Assembly (NCBI RefSeq): GCF_023073335.1
Contig: NZ_JADPJG010000033.1
Location: 57,482-92,087 of the forward strand
DNA: 34,606 nt
Direction of reading: 5' to 3'
DNA from: Bradyrhizobium sp. 21
Lineage (GTDB): Bacteria; Pseudomonadota; Alphaproteobacteria; Rhizobiales; Xanthobacteraceae
Each line of letters begins with the position of its first letter. Position 1 is the first letter of the stretch. Below the pieces are notes generated by a model. It did not search any database. It was not told the DNA's origin and saw only the letters and a program-made list of their open reading frames with translations. Positions 18,253-25,348 of the stretch are shown one piece after another. The translations under genes and the position numbers were made by a program.

Positions 18253-18558
18253 TCAATGCGTCCAGGGCTCGCCGCGCCTGAACGAGAAATTATCCGCATA
18301 CGCGACCGACCGGTGCAGCGAATCCTTCGGCTCGATCACCTGATAGGCGATGCCCTTGCGCTCGCAATAGGCGATCGCCTCTTCCTTGCTGTGGAAGTGC
18401 AGCGTGATCTGCTGCTTCATGTCGCCGGACGAGGTCCAGCCCATCAGCGGCTCGACCGCGCGCGGCTGCTCAGGCTCGTAGTCGAGCTGCCATTCCTTGG
18501 TCTTCGACCGGCCGGATTGCATCGCGTTCTTGGCGGGCTTGAAAATGCGTGCGGTCAT
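18253..18558 (-). CDS. NADH dehydrogenase (complex I) accessory subunit, NDUFS4-like
   Basis: This encodes 101 aa. Marks of the ETC complex I subunit family are ARIFKPAKNAMQSGRSKTKE, WQLDYEPEQPR, MGWTSSGDMKQQITLHFHSK and the ending YADNFSFRRGEPWTH. In mitochondria NDUFS4 (18/AQDQ subunit) helps assemble and stabilise the NADH-oxidising module; alphaproteobacterial homologues bind the same place on complex I. There is no signal peptide, so it acts on the cytoplasmic face. It is alone here, far from any nuo genes in the window. The ATG at 18558 has GAGG about ten bases upstream. Confidence 0.92.
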   Translation of the reverse strand: MTARIFKPAKNAMQSGRSKTKEWQLDYEPEQPRAVEPLMGWTSSGDMKQQITLHFHSKEEAIAYCERKGIAYQVIEPKDSLHRSVAYADNFSFRRGEPWTH

Positions 18559-18816
18559 GGATGGTCGGGGCCTCTTCTTCGTCTTTTCGTTCGATTTCGA
18601 TGCGTCACGGTAGCAGTTGGTGGAAACCGCGGGCATAGTATAGAGACACCGTCTGGGACCTGATTGGTGATTCCGGGCCCCGGGTGGCTCGCCGACGGGT
18701 ATAGTCATTATGCTGCACCGTGACAATTGCGTACCCGCCTTCCGCGCCGGGATCCCGCCCGGCGGCACCGCCTCACTGACATCAGCCTGTCCGTCCCCTC
18801 CGAAAGCTCCCGTCGC

Positions 18817-19995
18817 ATGGCCTTCCTGAACATCAACGCCACGCTCCCCGAAAAGGGCCGTGACCTCAGGCTCGACCTGTTTCGCGGCATCGCGAACTGG
18901 GCGATCTTCCTCGACCATATCCCCGACAACGTGGTGAACTGGATCACCACCCGCAATTACGGCTTTTCCGACGCTGCCGACCTGTTCGTCTTCATCTCCG
19001 GCTACACCGCCTCCTTCGTCTATGCGCGGATGATGCTCGAGCGCGGCTTCCTCGTCGGCGCCACCAGGCTGACCAAGCGGGTCTGGCAGCTGTACGTCGC
19101 CCACATCATCCTGTTCGTGATCTACATCGCCTCGATCAGCTATCTGGCGCTGCGCTTCGGCGATTCCGAGATGATCAACGAGTTCAACGTCGCCGGCCTC
19201 GTCGACAACGCCACCGAGACGCTGCGCCAGGGCCTGTTCCTGCGCTTCAAGCCGCTCAATCTCGACGTGCTCCCGCTCTACATCGTGCTGATGGGGCTGT
19301 TTCCGCCGGTGCTCTGGTTCATGCTGCGCAAGCCCGACCTGACGATGGTGCTGTCGATCATCCTGTGGCTGACCGCGCGTCACTTCGGCTTGAACCTGAA
19401 CGCCTATCCGGCCGGTCAGTGGTACTTCAACCCGTATGCCTGGCAGGTGCTGTTCGTGTTCGGCGCCTGGTGCGCGTTGGGCGGCGCGCGGCGCTCGATG
19501 ACGCTGATCAATTCGCCGATCACGCTGTGGTTCTGCCTTGGCTACATGCTGTTCGCGCTGGTGATGACCATGGCCGGCCGCTTCCCGACCCTCGGCGGCA
19601 TGTTTCCGGAATGGCTGTTCTCGGCATTCAACCCGAACGACAAGACCAACCTCGCGCCCTACCGCTTCCTCCACTTTGTCGTGATCGTGATCCTGGTGAT
19701 CCGCTTCGTGCCGAAGGACTGGCCGGGCCTGGAATGGAAAGGGTTCGATCCGATCATCGTCTGCGGCCAGCAATCGCTCGCCGTGTTCTGCGTCGGCGTG
19801 TTCCTGTCCTTCGTCGGCCATTTCGAGCTGTCGATGAGCTCGGGCTCGCTGTTCGCGCAGATCTTCGTCAGCGTCGCCGGCATCGCGATCATGACGACGG
19901 TGGCCTATTACATCTCGTGGTCGAAGAAGCAGGACAAGCCGCTGAAGCCGCCGCCGCCCAAGCCGGCGGCAGCCGCGGCAGCGAAAGCCGCCTGA
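18817..19995 (+). CDS. OpgC family membrane acyltransferase
   Basis: This encodes 392 aa. About ten transmembrane helices follow the N-terminal motif RDLRLDLFRGIANWAIFLDH, typical of OpgC proteins, where Arg and His lie at the membrane face. Family members move succinyl or similar groups onto periplasmic glucans. In Bradyrhizobium the likely acceptor is the cyclic beta-glucan, which matters for osmoadaptation and nodulation (inference). Other marks are FSDAADLFVFISGYTASFVY and DVLPLYIVLMGLFPPVLW. The C-terminus is proline/alanine-rich and cytosolic. The ATG at 18817 lacks a strong ribosome binding site but fits the homology; the upstream frame is not protein-like. Confidence 0.9.
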   Translation: MAFLNINATLPEKGRDLRLDLFRGIANWAIFLDHIPDNVVNWITTRNYGFSDAADLFVFISGYTASFVYARMMLERGFLVGATRLTKRVWQLYVAHIILFVIYIASISYLALRFGDSEMINEFNVAGLVDNATETLRQGLFLRFKPLNLDVLPLYIVLMGLFPPVLWFMLRKPDLTMVLSIILWLTARHFGLNLNAYPAGQWYFNPYAWQVLFVFGAWCALGGARRSMTLINSPITLWFCLGYMLFALVMTMAGRFPTLGGMFPEWLFSAFNPNDKTNLAPYRFLHFVVIVILVIRFVPKDWPGLEWKGFDPIIVCGQQSLAVFCVGVFLSFVGHFELSMSSGSLFAQIFVSVAGIAIMTTVAYYISWSKKQDKPLKPPPPKPAAAAAAKAA

Positions 19996-20002
19996 GGGCG
20001 GC
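19987..20002. terminator. Hairpin overlapping the OpgC stop codon
   Basis: Perfect 6-bp arms gccgcc (19987-19992) and ggcggc (19997-20002) with a tgag loop that contains part of the stop codon. It lies between convergent genes. No T-run, so it is a weak terminator candidate. Confidence 0.35.
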
Positions 20003-20035
20003 AGCGATGCCGTGCCTGATGGCAGCGATCCCGCG

Positions 20036-20230
20036 TCAGGCCGCCGCTTCGCCGTCGAACTCGGTGAATCGCTTGTAGATCCAGTCACGGCCGTCATGGC
20101 GGCGCCAGACCTTGCCGTAGACGAGCTGTCCGTTGATCGAGCGGCGCGGCACGATCACGGTCCAGAGGTGCCATATCTCAGTCCAGCTCGACTGCGGACC
20201 GACGGTTCGGGCGTTGCGATCGAAAGACAT
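20036..20230 (-). CDS. Conserved-type small protein, function unknown
   Basis: This encodes 64 aa starting MSFDRNARTVGPQSSWTEIW. It is rich in Trp, Arg and Tyr (HLWTVIVPRR, LVYGKVWRRHDGRDWIYKRF), with no signal peptide or membrane helix. The repeating Trp-aromatic pattern suggests a compact beta fold. The ATG at 20230 is picked because the preceding 35 codons look non-coding; the ribosome binding site is weak. It is convergent with the OpgC gene. I believe this small protein is shared among Bradyrhizobium strains but cannot name a domain. Confidence 0.65.
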   Translation of the reverse strand: MSFDRNARTVGPQSSWTEIWHLWTVIVPRRSINGQLVYGKVWRRHDGRDWIYKRFTEFDGEAAA

Positions 20231-20536
20231 GATGCAGAACTCACAGGATACGAGCGCCGCGACGAACTGTGATCTCGTGTGAGCACGTTTTTCAGGCAAC
20301 CCGTCGCGCGCCGGGAGCGATCTGATAACGATCACCGAGCCGGCTGCAACAACCGCTCGCCCTTAACCTAACCGATCAACCTTACTTCCCGGGACGGAGC
20401 CGCAAGACCGGTTGAAAGCCGGCGCCAATTTTTCTAGACTGGCTGCGCGATTTGAGAATGAGCGCGGCGTTTTGAGGACGCGCAGTGATTTTTGAGCCGA
20501 GACGAATTTTGAAAAGAATTGACGGGGGCGACCACA

Positions 20537-20695
20537 ATGAATTTGCAATGTGCATGTCTGCGCCTGGCGCTGCGATCGACGCCGCCTGCGCCGCTCGCGA
20601 AGACGCCGGAGCAAGCGCCGCTAGAGGCCGCCAACGACAATCAGTTGGTCTGGCCGTTCCTGCCGTTTCCGCTCGGCTGGTACGCGACGAACTGA
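20537..20695 (+). CDS. Microprotein with AANDN motif, function unknown
   Basis: This encodes 52 aa: an Arg/Leu-rich start (MNLQCACLRLALRSTPPAPL), a linker (AKTPEQAPLEAANDNQ) and an aromatic/proline end (LVWPFLPFPLGWYATN). The AANDN motif recurs in many tiny proteins of Bradyrhizobium (from memory), which supports it as real. GGGGG lies about eight bases before the ATG, and a GC-rich hairpin starts two bases after the stop. The protein has no clear signal peptide. The function is unknown; the hydrophobic C-terminus could attach to a membrane. Confidence 0.55.
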   Translation: MNLQCACLRLALRSTPPAPLAKTPEQAPLEAANDNQLVWPFLPFPLGWYATN

Positions 20696-20696
20696 T

Positions 20697-20714
20697 CCCC
20701 GGAGCTTCCCGGGG
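20697..20714 (+). terminator. Hairpin after the AANDN microprotein
   Basis: Arms ccccgg (20697-20702) and ccgggg (20709-20714) with a 6-base loop, directly after the stop. No T-run follows. Confidence 0.4.
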
Positions 20715-21259
20715 GCTGGAAAAGCGCAACGCCGCGCAAGCGGAATATCATCGCTTGGCGGCGTCCGTTTAGGCATTGGGCGCTGAAATCCCCAACACTC
20801 ATATGTCTCGCGCGACGCCCAAAGGTTCGACGCAATTTTACGAATTCCGCGGGGATGCTCCGTCCCAATGCCTTGAAAAATCGTACATAAGTCACGCACC
20901 CTGCCCTGACGATGGTGACCGGCATGGAGACCTCGCTCCAGAGAGACTTGAATTAGATTTGGGGCGCAGCACCAGATGGCGCGCCCTGTCGTCCCCTTCA
21001 ACGCGGCAGGCGCCGGAGCTGTGAAAAATCCTTCGGTGCAGCGGGGATTTCCCCGCTCAGCGTAGAAACCAATCCCCGCACTGCGAGTTGCAGCTTTTTC
21101 CCACCTGTCCAGGGCATCCGCGAGCGGCTGCGATCAGCCGACGCGCGCCGTCACGGACAGCCAGATCGTCTCACGTCCGTGTGAGCTGGAGCGCGGCCGG
21201 TGAATTCTAGCGAGCGCGCAGAGACCAATGAAGAACAGGCCGCGAGGCAAGGGGACGCT
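20715..21259. other. Gene-poor stretch without a convincing gene
   Basis: Open frames exist on both strands (20776-21024 plus, 20641-20925 minus) but have no good ribosome binding site or family mark. A 7-bp hairpin (agcgggg 21040-21046, ccccgct 21051-21057, loop attt) is the only clear structure. Base composition is a little lower in GC than the neighbouring genes. Confidence 0.5.
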
Positions 21260-21421
21260 GTGAGCCAGATCGATACGACAGAGAAACTCTCCGAGGTGCC
21301 GGAGGCAGGACACTCGCTGTTCGCACTCTGCGGCCTCGGCGTGGCCGGGATCGCCATGCTCTGCTGGATCTGCGCCCTCGCCTGGATCACCTGGCGCCTC
21401 GCCGACTGGCTGTTGTTCTGA
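21260..21421 (+). CDS. Small single-pass membrane protein, GTG start
   Basis: This encodes 53 aa: a polar N-terminus (MSQIDTTEKLSEVPEAGHSL) and a hydrophobic, Trp-rich helix from about residue 21 (FALCGLGVAGIAMLCWICAL) to the end (AWITWRLADWLLF). The GTG at 21260 is favoured because AAGGGG lies about six bases before it; an in-frame GTG at 21200 would add 20 residues without a ribosome binding site. It is probably a cytoplasmic-membrane microprotein. It converges on a broken outer-membrane protein gene 32 bp away. Confidence 0.6.
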   Translation: MSQIDTTEKLSEVPEAGHSLFALCGLGVAGIAMLCWICALAWITWRLADWLLF

Positions 21422-21453
21422 CCTCCAGGACGCCGCTGGCCTCCCGGGCCGCC

Positions 21454-21861
21454 CTAACCGAGCTGCGCGGTCGCGGACGCCAGGAAATCGTTCTTGAGGC
21501 CGAACTGCGAGGGCACGACGATGTTGCCGAGTGCCGGAAATCTGACCGAGGCGGCATGGCTGTTCGCAAGGCTCGACCACGCCGCCCGTCCTTCGGCGCC
21601 AACGACCCAGCTGGACGCGAATTGATAGTTGCAGCCGATTTGTCCGCCGCCCACGAAGCCCGGCGAGCTGAAATCAACTGTCGCCCCCAGATTGTTGATG
21701 GTGCGATCGTCGCTGACGACGCCGCCGGCGTGAACACCGGCATAGCAGCCGGTCCAGGTCAACGGGACAGGCCCAGTTCGAGCCGCCTTCAGCGCGAGGT
21801 CAGCCGCAGAGGCCGTCGTGACGGACAGGGCAAGAAGCGCCGTGCCGCAGAGATATTTCAA
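21454..21861 (-). pseudogene. 3'-truncated outer-membrane beta-barrel protein (Omp31/Omp25-like)
   Basis: The reading frame gives a signal peptide (KYLCGTALLALSVTTASAAD) and the start of an Omp31-type barrel: WTGCYAGVHAGGVVSDD, GFVGGGQIGCNYQFASSWVV, then GAEGRAAWSSL. It stops after LASATAQLG, exactly where intact homologues continue with YAW and the rest of the barrel (about 100 or more further residues). Only about 135 residues remain. The start codon in the normal place is TTG (21861), not ATG, another sign of decay. The downstream sequence is unrelated. It cannot form a complete barrel, so it is called a gene remnant. Confidence 0.75.
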
Positions 21862-22385
21862 AATGATCAGAAAGTCCCCATTCCCATTTCTCGAGCTGAG
21901 CTCATGGCACGCCAAGCTTCCGCAGAGGTTGCGTTACGGCAACATTTCGCGGGAAATGCGAGCTGCGGGGATTGTCGGCAGCAACTGTACGGCGCAACCG
22001 CGCGGCCAGCCCAAAGAGAAAAAGCAGAGGAGCTTCAACGTCGGGACTGGTCGGGGCCGCGAGAACCGAACAAGCTTCTAAATCGAACGTGACGCCAGCA
22101 TCTTGGCGCTGATCACCGTCACTCTGTAGGTCATCTCCGTGGATCGTTCGGGAAAATAGCGCCCCCTGTAGACTGAAGTGGCCCGGCGTCGTCTTGCCGG
22201 ACGGCAACGACGGTTTGTTCCTGCACGGCGCGGGGTACGGCCTATTTCCATGGCCTCGTTTGAAACTACAGCGGCCCAGTTTGTTAAATTGGCCTCTATT
22301 GGGAATTGGCTAACCTGCGTTAAGGAGCCGCCATTCCGTCCCTGTTAATCTGGCGGAGCCTCGTTTGGGAAACGGAGGTAAAGTC
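21862..22385. other. Gene-poor stretch with no convincing gene
   Basis: Two overlapping plus frames and a minus frame exist (for example 21904-22092, starting MARQASAEVALRQHF), none with a good start signal. The last 40 bp hold the ribosome binding site of the next gene. A tggtcggggc word at 22048-22057 matches the 3' end of the tRNA-Pro gene (see findings). Confidence 0.4.
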
Positions 22386-22582
22386 ATGCAGCGCCGTCAA
22401 TTCAAACAGGCCGTTCCCGTTGAAGAACGTCTTGCGGAAGAAGCTGGGCTCCTCCGTGAAGGAGCCGAACTACTCCCCCCTGGACCTGTACGCGACGCCG
22501 CCATCCGCAGGGCTCCGCAAGCTGAGACGGGCTCTCACGTGAACGGGTGGCTGCGTCGCCCGGCTTGCAGCCGCCAAGGTAA
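22386..22582 (+). pseudogene. MQRRQFKQ-type small protein, frameshifted near its end
   Basis: The frame opens with a very strong ribosome binding site (GGAGGT, eight bases upstream) and reads MQRRQFKQAVPVEERLAEEA, then GLLREGAELLPPGPVRDAAI, then RRAPQAETGSHVNGWLR. This matches a small, widely shared Bradyrhizobium family that ends in WL-x-SPGLQPP. Here the expected ending SPGLQPPR-stop is present, but one frame off: TCG CCC GGC starts at 22556, two bases after the CTG codon. A single missing base near 22554 therefore separates body and tail. Without correction the frame runs on to 22694. It could be a recent mutation or a sequencing error. The function of the family is unknown. Confidence 0.7.
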
Positions 22583-22607
22583 TCCGCGCGCTCACCGCTG
22601 GCCCTCG

Positions 22608-22694
22608 ATGCAGAACCACACGCTGTACTTCGGCCTATCGCTCGTATGGCTCGCCGTGGTTGCGGGCTTCTTGCTGTATGTTCTGGTGCAGTAA
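22608..22694 (+). CDS. Possible 28-aa membrane microprotein
   Basis: ATG at 22608 opens a 28-codon frame that is almost wholly one membrane helix (MQNHTLYFGLSLVWLAVVAG, FLLYVLVQ). Its stop is followed one base later by a clean terminator hairpin, which supports a real gene end. No clear ribosome binding site precedes it, and it is in frame with the shifted upstream gene, so it might instead be read as a fusion tail. Confidence 0.4.
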   Translation: MQNHTLYFGLSLVWLAVVAGFLLYVLVQ

Positions 22695-22695
22695 A

Positions 22696-22720
22696 GGCCG
22701 CCTCGGTTGGCGGCCACTTT
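22696..22720 (+). terminator. Terminator hairpin after 22694
   Basis: Arms ggccgcc (22696-22702) and ggcggcc (22709-22715) with loop tcggtt, then acttt. A 7-bp GC stem directly after a stop codon. Confidence 0.55.
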
Positions 22721-22842
22721 CCACACGCACAGCCCGCAGTAGTTCGGTGTCCCGAGCCCGCCGAAGTAACTGCCGTCGTCCCGAGATGAACGGCGTGCGC
22801 GGCACGCTATAGTGCCCCGCGTCCCGCATCTTGGCATCGCAT

Positions 22843-23004
22843 ATGATCTGCATTTCCAGCGACGTCCCACCCGTCCTCATCTGCACAACCTGCGGACGAC
22901 CGATGATGTTCTGGGCGACGCTCCCCGCCATCGTCGCCATGCCCGCAGAGCGAGCCTTCCAGTGCCTTCCATGCCAGCGCGTGGCTACGGTCAAGCTGAC
23001 GTAA
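22843..23004 (+). CDS. Zinc-ribbon-like microprotein
   Basis: This encodes 53 aa. Two Cys pairs frame the protein: CTTC (Cys14, Cys17) in VLICTTCGRPM, and CLPC (Cys41, Cys44) in RAFQCLPCQRVATVKLT. Between them is a hydrophobic stretch (MFWATLPAIVAMPAE). This C-x2-C ... C-x2-C plan with CGRPM and a C-terminal VxT is that of the small zinc-ribbon proteins common in Bradyrhizobium, of unknown function. The ATG at 22843 has no strong Shine-Dalgarno. The protein is too short for ordinary ORF cut-offs. Confidence 0.65.
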   Translation: MICISSDVPPVLICTTCGRPMMFWATLPAIVAMPAERAFQCLPCQRVATVKLT

Positions 23005-23045
23005 GGTCACCTCGCGACCGACCATCCGGCGATACGGGGATTTGA

Positions 23046-23144
23046 TCACATCAACAAAAGGTGCTGCAGGACGATGGCTGCGGCAACGATGCCAAGTAGA
23101 AGCGCACCAGCATCCACTAAGCGGTCCCTCTCGCGGTCCCTCAC
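23046..23144 (-). CDS. Possible 32-aa membrane microprotein
   Basis: GTG at 23144, with AAGGGAT a few bases upstream, opens a frame with a charged start (MRDRERDRLVDAG) and a membrane helix (ALLLGIVAAAIVLQHLLLM). The topology is typical of small membrane proteins, but there is no other support. Confidence 0.25.
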   Translation of the reverse strand: MRDRERDRLVDAGALLLGIVAAAIVLQHLLLM

Positions 23145-23322
23145 CCATCCCTTCGCCCGGCAGCGGTTCTTCGCAACAGCTCTGGGCTGTTGCCTGCCTG
23201 ATGCTGCAAGTTCCGATTGACTCACAGACAAATGCCCGGTTCCCGCGTAGAAACAGTGGTGAGCGGTGGGGGAACAAATGTTCAATTTGTAACTTAGGAA
23301 CCAGTTAACAGGGAGCCGTGCG

Positions 23323-23712
23323 TTGGAACAGTCGGGGCCTTTCGTGCTGGTCGTCGAGGACGAGCACGCTATTCAAGGTTTTGTCGAAGACGTCCTCAAC
23401 GAAGCCGGCTTTGGTGCCGTCTCCCTCTCATCAGGCGAAGAGGCCCTGACCATACTCAAGGCAGATAAAGACAAGTTCAGCGCTCTGTTGACAGACGTGA
23501 ACCTGGCGGGCCGTTCAACTGGCTGGGATGTCGCCATGCGCGTACGCGAGCTAAAGCCGGAGATGCCGGTGATCTACATGAGTGGAAGCGCTGGCGAGCA
23601 ATGGCCTGCTCACGGCGTTCCCGGCAGCATCCTCCTCATCAAACCGTTCGCACCAGCGCAGCTCGTCACAGCTGTGTCCCAGCTCCTAAACGTCGGCTCC
23701 TCGAAAATATAG
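23323..23712 (+). CDS. Single-domain response regulator (CheY-like receiver)
   Basis: This encodes 129 aa, consisting only of a receiver domain. The acidic pocket is Glu12-Asp13 (VVEDEHAIQGF), the phosphorylated residue Asp58 (LLTDVNLAG), the Thr/Ser switch position lies in VIYMSGSA, and the conserved lysine is Lys107 (LLIKPFAP). There is no output domain, so it works by protein contact or as a phosphate shuttle. The start is TTG at 23323, with AGGGAG eight bases before; no ATG precedes the domain. No histidine kinase gene is in the window. Confidence 0.92.
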   Translation: MEQSGPFVLVVEDEHAIQGFVEDVLNEAGFGAVSLSSGEEALTILKADKDKFSALLTDVNLAGRSTGWDVAMRVRELKPEMPVIYMSGSAGEQWPAHGVPGSILLIKPFAPAQLVTAVSQLLNVGSSKI

Positions 23713-23767
23713 GCCAGGGGATTTTGTCTACTTCCGGCGGCTGGGGCAAATGGGTGGCGGGGGTTTA

Positions 23768-23844
23768 TGGTCGGGGCAGCTGGATTCGAACCAACGACCT
23801 GCAGTACCCAAAACTGCCGCGCTACCAGGCTGCGCTATACCCCG
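23768..23844 (-). tRNA. tRNA-Pro (anticodon UGG)
   Basis: 77 nt with encoded CCA. The minus strand starts CGGGGTATAGCGCAGCCTGG. The acceptor stem pairs with TGCCCCG (7 bp), the anticodon loop is TTTGGGT with anticodon TGG on a 5-bp GCAGT/ACTGC-type stem, and the T-arm holds GGTTCGAATCC. The leading C (not G) is normal for tRNA-Pro. It lies 72 bp downstream of, and on the same strand as, the DUF192 gene. Its 3' end faces the gene-poor region 20.3-23.3 kb. Confidence 0.96.
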
Positions 23845-23916
23845 AATGTCCGGCGAGCCCGTCGATACACGCTTCCAGCCGCGCCAGCAAGGCTGGCAAC
23901 GCCCTCGCCGCCCGCG

Positions 23917-24402
23917 CTATTTGCTGCCGAAAAGCGGGTGCCCGACCCGGTCACCGGGGCGGATGCCGTATTTCTGCGCCGTTCCCGCCACCACCTCCAG
24001 AACAGCCCGCGCGGGACCCTTGGACGAGATGATTTTGGTCGACATCGGCTCGGTGTTCTCGGCGATGCGCAGGATGCGGCCGTCGGCGCGGATGAAGATC
24101 ATGTCGAGCGAGACGTAGGTGTTCTTCATCCACATCGACACTTCCTGCTCGGGATTGAAGTCGAACAGCATGCCTTTGCCGTCGGCCAGTTCCTTGCGGT
24201 ACATCAGGCCGGTCTGCTTCTCGTCCTCCGTCGTCGCGATCTCGACCGAGAACACCTGCACGCCGTTCCTGGTGACGATCTCGAGCGGCTGGAAGCTGGC
24301 GGCGCGGACGGGTGCGCTCGCGACGGCACAACCGGCGATAACGAGGATGGCGGCAAGCCAGCGCTTCGCAACGGCGAAGACGGCCTTTCGATCGAAATTC
24401 AT
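23917..24402 (-). CDS. DUF192 family exported protein
   Basis: This encodes 161 aa. A signal peptide (RWLAAILVIAGCAVASAPVR, cleavage near residue 34) leads into a complete DUF192 domain: FSVEIATTEDEKQTGLMYRK, MLFDFNPEQEVSMWMKNTYV, SLDMIFIRADGRI and RAVLEVVAGTAQKYGIRPGD. The fold is a small beta barrel found in bacteria and archaea; the function is unknown. The ATG at 24402 gives a normal N-terminus, and an ATG three codons earlier is possible. The tRNA-Pro gene follows on the same strand. Confidence 0.9.
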   Translation of the reverse strand: MNFDRKAVFAVAKRWLAAILVIAGCAVASAPVRAASFQPLEIVTRNGVQVFSVEIATTEDEKQTGLMYRKELADGKGMLFDFNPEQEVSMWMKNTYVSLDMIFIRADGRILRIAENTEPMSTKIISSKGPARAVLEVVAGTAQKYGIRPGDRVGHPLFGSK

Positions 24403-24516
24403 GGATGGCACTCGAGGCGTGGGACTGGACCAGTCCTTACGCGGCGGTCGCCGGAAAAGCCAGAGGCGCGCCGGTCAGCCAGCGCGCCTCTGCTCACAAT
24501 TGCGGGAATTGGCGAA

Positions 24517-25149
24517 CTAGTGGGACGAGACCGGCGATCCCGTTTCGGGATGGATCTCGGCCGCCATCATGCCCTTGGAGCCGGGCCCGAAGCGGACCAG
24601 GACATACTGGCCGGGCCGCAGTTCGGTCATGCCGAAGCGGCGCAGCGTCTCCATGTGCACGAAGATGTCGGGCGTGCCCTCGCCGCAGGTCAGGAAGCCG
24701 AAACCGCGCAGCCGGTTGAACCATTTGACCTGGGCCCGCTCCAACCCGCTGGTCGCGGTGACCGTGACATGGGTCCGCGGCGGCAGCATCTGCGCCGGAT
24801 GGATCGCGGTCGATTCGTCCATCGAGACCACGCGGAAGGCCTGGTAGCCCTTGGCGCGCTGAATGCACTCGACGACGATGCGGGCACCCTCGTAAGCCGT
24901 CTGGAAGCCGTCGCGCCTAAGCACGGTAACGTGCAGGAGCACGTCGGGCCAGCCATTGTCGGGAACGATGAAGCCGTAGCCCTTTGAGGCGTCGAACCAT
25001 TTGATGACGCCATGAACCTCGACGAGGTTGGCGCTGCTCTCGCCAAGTCCGGTGAAGGGACTGAGCGCGCTGTCGCGACCGGCACCGCCGTGTTCGCCCA
25101 CCGCGGGAACTCCGACCTTCTTGGACTCAAATCCGTCCGACGACCCCAT
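24517..25149 (-). CDS. Protein with two cold-shock domains
   Basis: This encodes 210 aa. An N-terminal polar region of about 45 residues precedes cold-shock domain 1 (VHGVIKWFDASKGYGFIVPD, RNP1 KGYGFI, RNP2 VLLHV). A linker follows, then domain 2 (AQVKWFNRLRGFGFL, RNP1 RGFGFL, RNP2 IFVHM). Both keep the aromatic residues that contact RNA or single-stranded DNA. Two-domain proteins of this type are found in alphaproteobacteria and act as RNA chaperones in stress or stationary phase. The ATG at 25149 is chosen; an in-frame ATG at 25173 would add eight residues. No ribosome binding site is clear for either. Confidence 0.93.
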   Translation of the reverse strand: MGSSDGFESKKVGVPAVGEHGGAGRDSALSPFTGLGESSANLVEVHGVIKWFDASKGYGFIVPDNGWPDVLLHVTVLRRDGFQTAYEGARIVVECIQRAKGYQAFRVVSMDESTAIHPAQMLPPRTHVTVTATSGLERAQVKWFNRLRGFGFLTCGEGTPDIFVHMETLRRFGMTELRPGQYVLVRFGPGSKGMMAAEIHPETGSPVSSH

Positions 25150-25348
25150 AACCCCGGACCCCACACATGCCATGCAACCCGCCTGAATGGCGGCGCTCGA
25201 ATCACGCGTCTTAAGAGAATGTTCTCAATTCGACGCGACGCGAATCTTTCGACTCAAAAGATAACACTCCCGGTTGCGACGCATAGACAAAAAAGAGATT
25301 CGCCGGAACCTATGAACAGCTTGCACAGCCGCGAATCAAATTACCGCC

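Noticed and set aside
18559..20097. Upstream extension of the NDUFS4-like frame to 614 codons
   Set aside because: The extension is antisense to the OpgC gene and of shadow composition; the family starts at MTARIFKPAK (18558).
20641..20925. 94-codon minus-strand frame (MPVTIVRAGCVTYVRFF...)
   Set aside because: It overlaps the better-supported AANDN microprotein on the other strand and has no clear start signal.
20776..21024. 82-codon plus-strand frame
   Set aside because: No ribosome binding site or recognisable domain.
21904..22092. 62-codon frame (MARQASAEVALRQHF...)
   Set aside because: No ribosome binding site, no family mark and overlapping alternative frames; not strong enough to list as a gene.
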